Shown here one piece after another: positions 35,592 through 44,007 of a DNA stretch of 64,000 nucleotides (the first letter of the stretch is position 1; each line of letters begins with the position of its first letter). The translations under genes and the position numbers were made by a program. The stretch is taken from the NCBI GenBank assembly GCA_024275165.1, contig JAJRZQ010000015.1:35324-99323 (forward strand), written 5' to 3'. This DNA comes from a bacterium. GTDB lineage: Bacteria > SAR324 > XYD2-FULL-50-16. The notes below the pieces were generated by a model. That model was not told the origin of the DNA, did not search any database, and saw nothing but the letters and a program-made list of their open reading frames with translations.

Positions 35592-36461
35592 ATGAATCAT
35601 TATCAAAAAGCCCATCTATGGATGGGTTTGACCGCGGGCTTTTCCCTCTGGAGTTTTCAAGAACTAAGCCGCTTCATTTTAAGCGCCGAGGGAGAACTCA
35701 ATAATTGGGCTATTGCCCTGCAGGGTTTTTTAATCTGCGGTTTATTGGGAGCCATCACCTTAGGTCAAGAGGGATATTTACAGCAAAACTTTTCCCGCAT
35801 GATCCAAGGAATCCGCATAGGGCTGTTTGCCGGCGGGTTTGGCGGCATGGTGGGTTTTTGGCTCATCGACCGCATCTTAAGCACCAGCGGCGAACTCTCC
35901 GTTCTTTTTAAGGCCTTAATCTCCAGTCAGAGCTGGCTCCTCCCCTTCTTGATGATCGGGGTCAGCTTCGGACTGCGAGACCAGAGCAACCTGCAATTGC
36001 AACGAGGCCTATTCGCGGCCATTGCCACCTCCTTGTTCGGCGCCTTCACCCTGCCTTTAATTTCTCTACTCCCTCTGCGGCCCCCTCACGCCGAAGACTT
36101 AACCCTATTCCTGCTCGGTTTTGGTTTTATCCAAATCATGGGTTACTTCGGGCAATTTCGCAGAACAGAGTGGATCAAAAGCCTCAACGGCGAGCTGGAG
36201 GGGCTCGAATTCGAGTTGCACAAGCATATTCACTATCTCGGCACCCAAAACTTAGACCGCATTAACCTGAGCGGGTACCCGGATATCAATTCCACCCATG
36301 CCAAGCTGATCAAATATCATTGTGGTTACAGCCTGTTAGATAACGACCCCTTTGGCCGTACTTGGCTGAATTTTCGCAGTGTCACCGAGCAACCCCTTAA
36401 AAATGGGGATATCATCAAGGTGGGCACGGCTGTCTTTCAATACCTGAAAAAAAAACCATGA
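35592..36461 (+). CDS. Polytopic membrane protein with C-terminal FHA domain
   Basis: 289 residues: about six membrane helices between residues 8 and 185, then a soluble tail of ~90 residues resembling an FHA domain (IHYLGTQNLDRINLSGYPDI, STHAKLIKYHCGYSLLDND, LNFRSVTEQPLKNGDIIKVG). The phospho-threonine reader core is weaker than in the next protein: the Arg of GR.....I is missing, so phosphopeptide binding is uncertain. Strong AAGGAG precedes the start. Coupled to the next gene by an ATGA overlap (36458-36461). Its partner kinase is not in the window. Confidence 0.75.
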   Translation: MNHYQKAHLWMGLTAGFSLWSFQELSRFILSAEGELNNWAIALQGFLICGLLGAITLGQEGYLQQNFSRMIQGIRIGLFAGGFGGMVGFWLIDRILSTSGELSVLFKALISSQSWLLPFLMIGVSFGLRDQSNLQLQRGLFAAIATSLFGAFTLPLISLLPLRPPHAEDLTLFLLGFGFIQIMGYFGQFRRTEWIKSLNGELEGLEFELHKHIHYLGTQNLDRINLSGYPDINSTHAKLIKYHCGYSLLDNDPFGRTWLNFRSVTEQPLKNGDIIKVGTAVFQYLKKKP

Positions 36462-37318
36462 AACGCTTAAGCCTTGTTCTTGCCTTTACCTCCGCAGGCC
36501 GCCTGTTCGCCCAAGAGGCCGGTAGCAATGACCTTGCCAACCCGGGGTTTCAAATTTATCTCGCCTTGCCGATGCTTTTTGTCGCTTTAGGCACTCTAGT
36601 CCTGGCCCGTAGGGCCTATAACCCAAAAACCCATAAAGTTTTGGGCTTTAAAACCATCACCCCTCATTTGCCGGAGCAGTTTTTCCCCATTGACGCCACG
36701 GTGGTTACGATGGAACCGGTGGTTCAGGCTTTAGCCGGTAAAAAAATTCATGTTTACAGTAATTTGTCTAAAATCTCTCTCACCCACAAAAGCACGGGGA
36801 TTTTTTTGGAAGAGAAAAATTACAAAATTTCAATCTTAATCAACCGAAGGCGCACCCGCCGTTGTTTCCTACAAGAGGGAGACATTATCGACATGGGTGA
36901 ACTCACCCTGCTTTTTTCCTCCGGACAACAAGAAAGCTTCAACAACCTTGAAAGCACAGCCCCCCCCGAGAGCGGGCAAAGCATCCCTCGCAGCAAACGG
37001 GCGCAGACGAAAATGATCGGCACCTACCCAACTTTAATCCCCGCAGATTCAAGAAAAAAGACCTTTTATCTCACAAAAAATATTATTTATATAGGGCGCA
37101 GCGAAATGAATGACCTGGTCAGCAAAGCCAAGGGCATCTCTCTGCGCCATTCTAAAATTGAAAAGGTAGCGGGCCGTTATAAAATTTTAGATTTAGAGCG
37201 GGGGAACGGTACCTTTGTCAATGGCAGGCGAATTGAAACCAAGTTTCTCAAAGACGGGGATGTAGTGAGCTTCGAGTCTGTTAAATACACCTTTAGTTGG
37301 AGCGGGAAGTCCCGTTAG
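36458..37318 (+). CDS. Membrane-anchored FHA-domain protein
   Basis: 286 residues. A signal-like N-terminus and a membrane helix near 33-50 (IYLALPMLFVALGTLVLA) are followed by a beta-rich domain and, from about 205, a canonical FHA domain: IYIGRSEMNDLV, ISLRHSKIEKV, YKILDLERGNGTFVNGRRIETKFLKDGDVVSF. All phosphothreonine-binding residues (GR, S..H, NG) are present. It overlaps the preceding FHA gene by 4 bp, so the two are made together right behind ftsZ. A role in division or envelope signalling with a Ser/Thr kinase is plausible but unproven. Confidence 0.83.
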   Translation: MKRLSLVLAFTSAGRLFAQEAGSNDLANPGFQIYLALPMLFVALGTLVLARRAYNPKTHKVLGFKTITPHLPEQFFPIDATVVTMEPVVQALAGKKIHVYSNLSKISLTHKSTGIFLEEKNYKISILINRRRTRRCFLQEGDIIDMGELTLLFSSGQQESFNNLESTAPPESGQSIPRSKRAQTKMIGTYPTLIPADSRKKTFYLTKNIIYIGRSEMNDLVSKAKGISLRHSKIEKVAGRYKILDLERGNGTFVNGRRIETKFLKDGDVVSFESVKYTFSWSGKSR

Positions 37319-37320
37319 CC

Positions 37321-38496
37321 ATGCCTTACCCAGCACCCCAAGGTTTTTTATTCTCCGGTGTCCAAGCGGGCCTAAAAGCGTCGGGCAAGCGCGACCTCGG
37401 TCTGATTTATTGCGCTCGCCCCGGGCTCGCCGGGGCGGTGTTTACGCAAAACCTCTTCCCCGCCGCGCCGGTGCTTTATGACCAAAGCCTCATCCCCTTG
37501 CGCGATTTTCGGGCTTTAATCGTCAATGCCGGAAACGCCAACGCGGCAACCGGCGCAAAGGGCGTCAAGGCAAACCTCAATATGGCATCCGCCGCGGCTG
37601 AGCTTTTGGAAGTGCAGAGGGAGCAAGTCTTGACCAGCAGCACCGGGGTCATTGGCCAGCAGTTGGACCTCGACAAAATCATCGCCGCTCTGCCCCGCTT
37701 GCACAACGAACTCTCTGCCCAACCAGAAAATTTTTCCCAAGCGATTCTAACCACTGATTTGGTGCCCAAGCTGGCCCAAGCGCAATTGAACTGGCAAGGG
37801 AAAAGCTATCAAGTGTTGGGGGTTTGCAAGGGCTCAGGGATGATCATGCCCAACATGGCGACTCTGCTCGCTTATGTGCTGACCGATGCGCCCATCACCC
37901 CGGACAAAATTCAAGAAATCACCTTAAAGCTCGCAGAACGGAGCTTTAATTGCCTTTCCGTGGATACGGACACCTCGACCAACGATTCCTTTTTTCTCCT
38001 GACCAGCGACCCTCAAGCAGAGGTGGATTCCTCCTTGCAAGAGGCGCTGTTCCAAAGCCTCTTGCAAGTGAGCCAAGACTTGGCCCAGCAAATCGCCGCG
38101 GATGGGGAAGGGGCCAAACACCTCATTGAGGTGAGCGTCAAGCAAGCGCGCAACGCTGCCCAAGCAAAAAGCGTCATGATGAGCCTCTTGAACTCCCCCC
38201 TGGTCAAAACAGCGATTCACGGACAAGACCCAAACTGGGGGCGACTGCTCATGGCCATTGGCAAAGGCTTGGTGGACGAAGCGCCCAACCTGCCTATTTC
38301 CATCACCCTGCAAGGGGTCGAGGTCTTCACCCAAGGGGAGCCGCAAAAATTCGACTACGCTGCTCTAAGCCAAAGCTTAGGCAAGTTCGAGGTTTCAATC
38401 GAGGTGGATTTAAAGCTGGGTAGCGCTGCGCTCACCGGCTGGGGCTGCGACCTTTCGCGTGAATATATCGCCATCAACGCAGATTACACCACTTGA
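37321..38496 (+). CDS. argJ: Bifunctional ornithine acetyltransferase/N-acetylglutamate synthase
   Basis: Transfers acetyl from N-acetylornithine to glutamate, recycling the acetyl group in arginine synthesis. 391 residues from ATG 37321. The self-cleavage site is the Ala-Thr pair in KGSGMIMPNMATLLAY, with Thr181 as the new N-terminal nucleophile of the beta chain. Upstream SSTGVIGQQLDLDKI forms the oxyanion region. Also visible: DTSTNDSF and GQDPNWGRLLMAIG. The start follows the FHA gene by 2 bp; a start at 37297 inside that gene is less likely. Ends 2 bp before pdxB. Confidence 0.95.
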   Translation: MPYPAPQGFLFSGVQAGLKASGKRDLGLIYCARPGLAGAVFTQNLFPAAPVLYDQSLIPLRDFRALIVNAGNANAATGAKGVKANLNMASAAAELLEVQREQVLTSSTGVIGQQLDLDKIIAALPRLHNELSAQPENFSQAILTTDLVPKLAQAQLNWQGKSYQVLGVCKGSGMIMPNMATLLAYVLTDAPITPDKIQEITLKLAERSFNCLSVDTDTSTNDSFFLLTSDPQAEVDSSLQEALFQSLLQVSQDLAQQIAADGEGAKHLIEVSVKQARNAAQAKSVMMSLLNSPLVKTAIHGQDPNWGRLLMAIGKGLVDEAPNLPISITLQGVEVFTQGEPQKFDYAALSQSLGKFEVSIEVDLKLGSAALTGWGCDLSREYIAINADYTT

Positions 38497-38498
38497 GC

Positions 38499-39575
38499 AT
38501 GCGGCTCTTGGCAGACAGCCAGATCCCCTTTGTAGAAAAGTTTTTCGGCCCCCACTGCGAAATCCGCCGTTTCAGCGCCCCCCACCCAAGCGAAAGGGAA
38601 CTCTCTTGGGCAGAGATCCTCTTAATCCGCACGATTACCAAACTCTCTGCCCAAGAGATCCAACACTTAGCTTGGCTCGGTAGCGCGACCATCGGCATTG
38701 ACCACCTCGATTTAATCGGTTTGGAGCAATATCACCTTCCCTGGGATCATGCCCCGGGTTGCAACGCGGAGGCCGTTGCCGACTGGGTATGGATTCAAGC
38801 CTTGTCTTGGGCCTTAGAGCGAGGCATCCCCTGGAAAGGGAAAAAGCTTGGCCTCGTGGGCTATGGGAATACAGGTCAAGCCGTGGCCCGCCGCGCGGCA
38901 GCCTTGAATATGGAGGTCATCTTCTCCGACCCCCCGCGAGCCAGCCGAGGCCAATGCCCCGACTCCCTCGCCTTCAGCGCCTTGCTCGCCCAAGCGGACT
39001 GGGTGAGTTTCCATGTCCCCTTGACCCAAAGCGGTGCTTTCGCGACCCGCAACATGATGGATGAAACGGCGTTCAGTCGGCTCAAACCCGGGGCCTTGCT
39101 CCTCAACTGCAGCCGAGGTGAAATCGTGGCCGAGCGGGCCTTGCTCCAGGCACGCCAAAAATTAGGCGGTTTAATCTTGGATGTTTTTTGCGACGAACCC
39201 TTGCCGAAGCTTCAAATCTTGCAAGCTTGCGACCGCTGTAGCCCTCATATTGCCGGATACTCACAAGAAGGAAAGCTCAAAGCCACAGCGATGCTCTTTC
39301 AAGCGGCGGCCCGTCGCTTTTCCTGGCCCGTTCCCGACTATACCCCCTCCGACCTCCTCACCCCGGCCCCCCCCATCCACGGGCAAGGACAACCCCTTTT
39401 AGAAGTCTTCGAGCAAGGTTACTCCTTTGCTCAACTCAGCCGTCGCCTGCAAAAAGGAGAGCCCTTTGCCACCTTGCGCAAAAACTACCCCCTGCGCAGA
39501 GAGCTCCAACATCTAATCTCCAACAATCACTCCTTACCCGACCTCTTGCTCCAACTGGGCAAGCCCAAAAATTAA
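38499..39575 (+). CDS. pdxB: Erythronate-4-phosphate dehydrogenase (PdxB type)
   Basis: NAD-dependent oxidation of 4-phosphoerythronate to 2-oxo-3-hydroxy-4-phosphobutanoate in DXP-dependent pyridoxal phosphate synthesis. 358 residues from ATG 38499. PdxB hallmarks: LADSQIPFVEKFFG, RTITKLSAQEI, ATIGIDHLDLIG, APGCNAEAVADW, the NAD motif GLVGYGNTGQAVARRA, and CSPHIAGYSQEGK with the catalytic histidine. The C-terminal PdxB dimerisation domain is present. Starts 2 bp after argJ. Followed by an intrinsic terminator. Confidence 0.88.
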   Translation: MRLLADSQIPFVEKFFGPHCEIRRFSAPHPSERELSWAEILLIRTITKLSAQEIQHLAWLGSATIGIDHLDLIGLEQYHLPWDHAPGCNAEAVADWVWIQALSWALERGIPWKGKKLGLVGYGNTGQAVARRAAALNMEVIFSDPPRASRGQCPDSLAFSALLAQADWVSFHVPLTQSGAFATRNMMDETAFSRLKPGALLLNCSRGEIVAERALLQARQKLGGLILDVFCDEPLPKLQILQACDRCSPHIAGYSQEGKLKATAMLFQAAARRFSWPVPDYTPSDLLTPAPPIHGQGQPLLEVFEQGYSFAQLSRRLQKGEPFATLRKNYPLRRELQHLISNNHSLPDLLLQLGKPKN

Positions 39576-39580
39576 GCAAA

Positions 39581-39605
39581 AAAAAGGGGCTCAAAGCCCC
39601 TTTTT
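39581..39605. terminator. Bidirectional intrinsic terminator between pdxB and the minus-strand gene
   Basis: AAAAAGGGGCT (39581-39591), loop CAA, AGCCCCTTTTT (39595-39605): an 11-bp stem with A- and T-runs on both sides. It terminates the ftsA-to-pdxB side and also the minus-strand gene ending at 39605, whose stop codon overlaps the hairpin. Confidence 0.85.
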
Positions 39606-40672
39606 TATTTTTTGCTCCCCGATTTGGCGAGTACCTTTTCTTTTTCTTCTTCTTTCGCCTTTTTCTTCTCCGGCGGTTTGGGCACCTTGACCCCCTTTGC
39701 CGTCTTGCCCACAATGCTTGTCTTGTTCATCGAGACGATCTCTTGATTTTTCAACATCACCGAGGCAAAAAGCTCGCTCGAAAGTCGGGTCGCCTCTTTA
39801 ATCTTTTCATCCTGCACCCGATTGAGCATATCATAAACATAATCCCCCGCCGCTTCACCGTATTCTTTTTTCGGGTCTTCGCTAAAGATCAAGTTAAATT
39901 GCACATTATTGAGGATTTTCTTGCGGGTGTTTTCCTTGGCTTTCGCCCGTTGCAGAGTTAATTCCAGCTCTTTATACACTAAGGTATCGCTGACTTTCAA
40001 ATAGCTGCTCCCCACTTCGTCATAGGTGGCCAGATTCTGGTTGAGCAATTGCTCTAGATTATAGTAAACCAAATCAATCAGTTCACTCCCTTCTTCCATA
40101 GGTAGAAACACTTGAGTATGATTGATCCCTTCGCCATGAGCGTGGAAGCGATACCCCACATAGATATTCAACGCTTCCTTCACCGTGTCGGTTAAAAAAT
40201 TCGTGCCCGCGGCAGGCACTGGATGCTCTGTCTGGATGCTCACGCCAGTTGAAATTCTCGCGGCAATGTCCGGGCGGGTGCGAACCTGCTCAATCAGGCG
40301 TTCCATTTCCCGTTTTAGGAAATTGTTGATCTTTCCTTCCATCAGCATATTGCTGATCCCATAATGGGTTGAACGAGGATCCGCGGAGATATAATAACCT
40401 TGCAGGGAATGATAAACCTCTTTGGCAAAGTTATAAAAAATCTTTTTCCTATCGGAGTGGCAAGGAATCGAGAGAATCAAGCGTTCCGGGTTCACCTTCG
40501 GCGAATCCAAGACCAAGCGCAGAGCCGGCTCGACAAAAAGATTCGGCTCGAGTTCCTTTACAATGGTCTTGATGATGGCATCTTCATCGTCAAAGCGAAC
40601 TTGAACCTCGTTGGACAATAAATAATGACGACCAACTCCGCATGAATCACGGTGCCAGATGGAATGGGGCAT
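39605..40672 (-). CDS. Uncharacterised cytoplasmic protein with charged C-terminus
   Basis: 355 residues, no signal peptide or membrane helix. Core of about 300 residues with mixed alpha/beta pattern (VNPERLILSIPCHSDRKKIF, YRFHAHGEGINHTQVFLP, TLQRAKAKENTRKKILNNV) and a C-terminal ~40-residue region rich in Lys, Glu and Pro (PPEKKKAKEEEKEKV). Cys and His residues near the start (WHRDSCGVGRHYLL) might bind metal, but no pattern is diagnostic. Strong GAGGAG before the ATG. Monocistronic, facing pdxB across a shared terminator. I do not recognise the family. Confidence 0.65.
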   Translation of the reverse strand: MPHSIWHRDSCGVGRHYLLSNEVQVRFDDEDAIIKTIVKELEPNLFVEPALRLVLDSPKVNPERLILSIPCHSDRKKIFYNFAKEVYHSLQGYYISADPRSTHYGISNMLMEGKINNFLKREMERLIEQVRTRPDIAARISTGVSIQTEHPVPAAGTNFLTDTVKEALNIYVGYRFHAHGEGINHTQVFLPMEEGSELIDLVYYNLEQLLNQNLATYDEVGSSYLKVSDTLVYKELELTLQRAKAKENTRKKILNNVQFNLIFSEDPKKEYGEAAGDYVYDMLNRVQDEKIKEATRLSSELFASVMLKNQEIVSMNKTSIVGKTAKGVKVPKPPEKKKAKEEEKEKVLAKSGSKK

Positions 40673-40787
40673 CTCTCCTCCTCAAAATGGGCTGTAGAGC
40701 TAAATTATAGATTCATTTTTACGGCCTTGCCAAGGGGTTTGTCAACCTACATCAGAACAACTAAGCTAAAAGAACCCAAAATTATTG

Positions 40788-41933
40788 ATGCAAGCTCAAC
40801 TCGTCCAACTGACACAACAACTTATCGCCTTTCGTAGCGTCAACCCCCCCGGCGACGAAGAGGCCATTCAGCTTTTTTTAGCTCAAATCTTATCCCAGGC
40901 AGGGTTTGAGGTTCAATTGCGCCCCTTTGCCCCGGGCCGGAGCAACCTCATCGCTCAGGTGCGTAGCGCCGACAAGCAACCGCCTTTGGTGATGACCGGT
41001 CATGTGGATGTGGTTCCTTTAGGTGGGGCCCCTTGGTCTAAAGACCCTTTCGCGGGTGAAATCATGGGGGATCGGCTCTATGGCCGCGGCTCTTCGGATA
41101 TGAAATCGGGCATCGCCTCCATGGTGTTGAGCGCCTTAGAGGCAAACCGGCGTTATCCCCATGAACTGGACCTGATGTTGGTGGTTACAGGGGGGGAAGA
41201 GCTTAATTTTGAAGGGGTGCGCTCTTTAATGGAGCAAAACTGCTTTACCGAAGCCGCCCGAGCCCTTTTGGTCTGTGAACCCACCAGCAATGCCCCGGAA
41301 ATCGGCCATAAGGGAAATTATTGGCTCCAAGCCCGGGCAAAAGGAATCACCGCCCACGGAAGCATGCCCCATCTCGGGGAAAACGCGATCTATAAATTGG
41401 CCGAGGCAATTTTAATTCTTAAGGAGTTTGACTTTCAAACCGAGGCTCACCCTTTTTTTACCGGCCCAACCCTAAATATCGGAAACTGCCGAGGAGGCCT
41501 CAACATTAACAGCGTACCTGATTCGGCAGAGTGCTCCATCGACATTCGCACCTTACCCAACATGAATTTGGAAAGACTTTTGCATCAACTCCAACAAGAG
41601 GTAGGTGAACGAGTTGAACTCAGTTTACTGTCTCAGAGTCACGGTGTGATCAGCGATCCCAAAAATCCCTGGATTCAGGAGGTTTTTCGGATTTTGCAGA
41701 CGCGGCAAGGAGCAACGCCCCCAATCCGTACCGGGGTTTACGCGACCGACGCGGGATATTTAAAACAGGCCCTGGGCAACCCGCCCACCCTGATTTTAGG
41801 ACCTGGCGAGGCCGAGCAAGCCCACCGAGTGGATGAATATTGCTCCATCCGCCGTTTAGTGGAATCCTTTGAGATTTATCTAAGTATTTTGAGCCAACAA
41901 CCGATGAACCGTTGCAGGAACCATAAAAAGTAA
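40788..41933 (+). CDS. M20 family metallopeptidase (ArgE/DapE type)
   Basis: 381 residues from ATG 40788. Di-zinc deacylase motifs: MTGHVDVVPLG, the bridging Asp in GRGSSDMKSG, VTGGEELNFEG with the catalytic glutamate, and LGPGEAEQAHRVDEYCSI with the C-terminal metal histidine; the lid domain carries GITAHGSMPHLGENAI. The motif set is shared by succinyl-diaminopimelate desuccinylase and acetylornithine deacetylase. Because argJ makes the deacetylase dispensable for arginine, DapE or a general amidase is more likely. No ribosome binding site stands out. Confidence 0.85.
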   Translation: MQAQLVQLTQQLIAFRSVNPPGDEEAIQLFLAQILSQAGFEVQLRPFAPGRSNLIAQVRSADKQPPLVMTGHVDVVPLGGAPWSKDPFAGEIMGDRLYGRGSSDMKSGIASMVLSALEANRRYPHELDLMLVVTGGEELNFEGVRSLMEQNCFTEAARALLVCEPTSNAPEIGHKGNYWLQARAKGITAHGSMPHLGENAIYKLAEAILILKEFDFQTEAHPFFTGPTLNIGNCRGGLNINSVPDSAECSIDIRTLPNMNLERLLHQLQQEVGERVELSLLSQSHGVISDPKNPWIQEVFRILQTRQGATPPIRTGVYATDAGYLKQALGNPPTLILGPGEAEQAHRVDEYCSIRRLVESFEIYLSILSQQPMNRCRNHKK

Positions 41934-41941
41934 GAGACCGA

Positions 41942-42172
41942 ATGAAAAAATTGATGATTCTATTGTTAGCCCTTTTTAGCTTCTCTACCCTCGCAAGCGC
42001 TCAGGAAGCCAAACGCGAGGCCCCCAGCCACCGCATCGTCCCCTATAAAGACGCTTATCATTGTAATGGAACCTGGAAAAAGGTGATGACGAGGCGAAAC
42101 CGCAACGGGTTATCGACCAAACATGTAGGCTATCGCTGCGTACGCGGGAAAAAGGAAATAAGAAGCAAATAA
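41942..42172 (+). CDS. Small secreted protein with two cysteines
   Basis: 76 residues with a clear signal peptide (KKLMILLLALFSFSTLASA). The 55-residue mature part is basic and carries two cysteines (YHCNGTW and YRCVRG) that could form one disulfide. No family recognised. It starts 8 bp after the M20 peptidase stop, so it is probably co-transcribed with it. Ends 27 bp from the convergent nuclease gene. Confidence 0.7.
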   Translation: MKKLMILLLALFSFSTLASAQEAKREAPSHRIVPYKDAYHCNGTWKKVMTRRNRNGLSTKHVGYRCVRGKKEIRSK

Positions 42173-42199
42173 GCGACCTGATTCCCAGCTTGCCCAGGG

Positions 42200-43597
42200 C
42201 TAAAACTCAAAACTTTCCCCCAATTGAGGCATCACCACGCTACGGTACCCCTTGGAGCGGTAAGCGTCAATTAGACTGGCCGCTTGCTCGGGTTCTCCAT
42301 GCACTAAAAAAATATGCTTCAGCCGCTCCGGAGGGCTAAAATCGGCATAGTTTAAGATATCCCTGCGATCCCCGTGAGCGCTAAAGCTATCCATGATCTT
42401 TATTTTGGCTTTCACGGGGTAGACTTCCCCAAAGATTTTCACTTTCTTTTCCCCCTCCATGATTTTTCGGGCTAAGGTATTTTTTGCCGCGTAACCCACA
42501 AACAAAATCGTGGTGTTGGGGTTATCCAGGTTGTTTTTCAAGTGGTGGAGTATCCTGCCCCCTTCGCACATTCCCGAAGCGGAGATAATGATATGGGGCA
42601 CCACTAGATTATTTAAAGCCTTGGACTCCTCGACCTCGTCTACATAAGTCAAGCGGTCAAAACTAAAAGGGTCTTGGTGATCTTGCAAAAAAAGCCGGTC
42701 TGTTTTTCGGTCAAGATAATCGGTATATTTACGAAAAACCTCGGTGGTGCGCCTCGCTAAGGGGCTATCGACATAAATCGGAATGTCGGGAATGCGGTCT
42801 TGAGCATAGAGGTTGTGCAGATAATAAACAATCTGCTGGGTACGGCCTAGGGCAAAAGCGGGGATAATGACCTTCCCCCCCTCACTGCAACAGCTTGTAA
42901 TAATTTCACAAAGCTGCTCATCAATCGCCTCTTGGCTGGAATGCCGCCGCCGCCCATAGGTAGTCTCGGTAATCAAGATATCCAAATCACGCATCGGGTT
43001 GGGGTCGCGCACTAGGGCCGCGTGATAGCGCCCCAAATCCCCCGTAAAGCCGAGGCGATAACTCTTCCCCTTTTCTTTGATCTCCAACAAAATCCCCGCG
43101 CTTCCCAAGATGTGCCCCGCTTCGCGAAAGGTAACCTGTACCCCTTCAAGGGGCTCAAAGGTCTCATCATATAAAATGGGCTCGAAATAACCTAAGGAAC
43201 GGGCAACATCCTCTTTGGTATACAGCGGTTCCACCGAGGGTTGACCTGATTTGGCCCTGATTTTATTGACCCAGCGAATATCCATTTCCTGCAGGTAAGC
43301 CGAATCCATCAACAACAACTTCACCAATTCTACCGTGGGCTCGGTGGCAAATATCCTCCCGCGGAAGCCTTTTTTCACTAAATTGGGTATATTCCCACTA
43401 TGGTCGATATGGGCATGACTTAAAAGGAGAATATCCACCTCCGCGGGGTCAAAGGTAAAGTTTTGATTTCGCTCGTAATACTCCTGGCGCCTTCCTTGAA
43501 AAAGCCCACATTCTAAAAGAATCTTAAACCCGTTGACCTCGATTAAGTGCATGGACCCCGTTACGGTTTGAGCCCCCCCAAAAAATGTGATTTTCAT
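42200..43597 (-). CDS. Beta-CASP metallo-beta-lactamase nuclease-like protein
   Basis: 465 residues. MBL motifs HAHIDHSG near 60-67, EAGHILGSAG near 160, and FTGDLGR; the beta-CASP cap gives IPAFALGRTQQIVYYL, SGMCEGGRILHHL, and the C-terminal FSAHGDRRDIL motif. This is the CPSF-73/YSH1-like family, whose bacterial members process or degrade RNA (RNase J relatives differ in layout). Likely a cytoplasmic RNA endo/exonuclease. Lies upstream of a convergent small secreted protein and downstream of cutA. Confidence 0.9.
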   Translation of the reverse strand: MKITFFGGAQTVTGSMHLIEVNGFKILLECGLFQGRRQEYYERNQNFTFDPAEVDILLLSHAHIDHSGNIPNLVKKGFRGRIFATEPTVELVKLLLMDSAYLQEMDIRWVNKIRAKSGQPSVEPLYTKEDVARSLGYFEPILYDETFEPLEGVQVTFREAGHILGSAGILLEIKEKGKSYRLGFTGDLGRYHAALVRDPNPMRDLDILITETTYGRRRHSSQEAIDEQLCEIITSCCSEGGKVIIPAFALGRTQQIVYYLHNLYAQDRIPDIPIYVDSPLARRTTEVFRKYTDYLDRKTDRLFLQDHQDPFSFDRLTYVDEVEESKALNNLVVPHIIISASGMCEGGRILHHLKNNLDNPNTTILFVGYAAKNTLARKIMEGEKKVKIFGEVYPVKAKIKIMDSFSAHGDRRDILNYADFSPPERLKHIFLVHGEPEQAASLIDAYRSKGYRSVVMPQLGESFEF

Positions 43598-43659
43598 ACC
43601 CTTCCTTACTGGATTACTTTAAATTTAAAGGCCTTGCCCCAGCACAACGCTATAGCTTT

Positions 43660-43992
43660 TTATTCCTTCAAGACAGGCTTGCCGGTTTCTTCTTCCAACC
43701 AGGCGGCATAATCCGCGCTCGCCTGTTCGATGGGCAGGGCAATGATTTCCGGTACTTGGTAAGGGTGTAAACGGCGGATCAGGGCTTCGAGCTCAGCATA
43801 ACGCCCCGCAGGCGTTTTGAAGGTTAATTTATATTCTTGCTCCTGGGCAATGGCCCCTTCCCAATGATATAAACTCTCACAAGGAGCAATCTGCGCGCAA
43901 GCGGCCAAACGGGCCTTTAAAACCAGCTTGGCCAAGTTGTCGGCCTCTTCTCGACTCCCTAGAGTGGTGACCACTTGCATGAACTTACTCAT
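43660..43992 (-). CDS. cutA: Divalent-cation tolerance protein CutA
   Basis: 110 residues, the compact trimeric CutA1 fold: ADNLAKLVLKARLAACAQI, then YHWEGAIAQEQEYKLTFKT and HPYQVPEIIALPIEQASADY, all characteristic of the family. It has been linked to copper tolerance in E. coli; its biochemical role is unclear. Starts 15 bp after the uvrD-type helicase stop on the same strand, so it is likely its downstream partner on the transcript. Confidence 0.93.
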   Translation of the reverse strand: MSKFMQVVTTLGSREEADNLAKLVLKARLAACAQIAPCESLYHWEGAIAQEQEYKLTFKTPAGRYAELEALIRRLHPYQVPEIIALPIEQASADYAAWLEEETGKPVLKE

Positions 43993-44007
43993 CTTGTTTG
44001 CTTTTTT

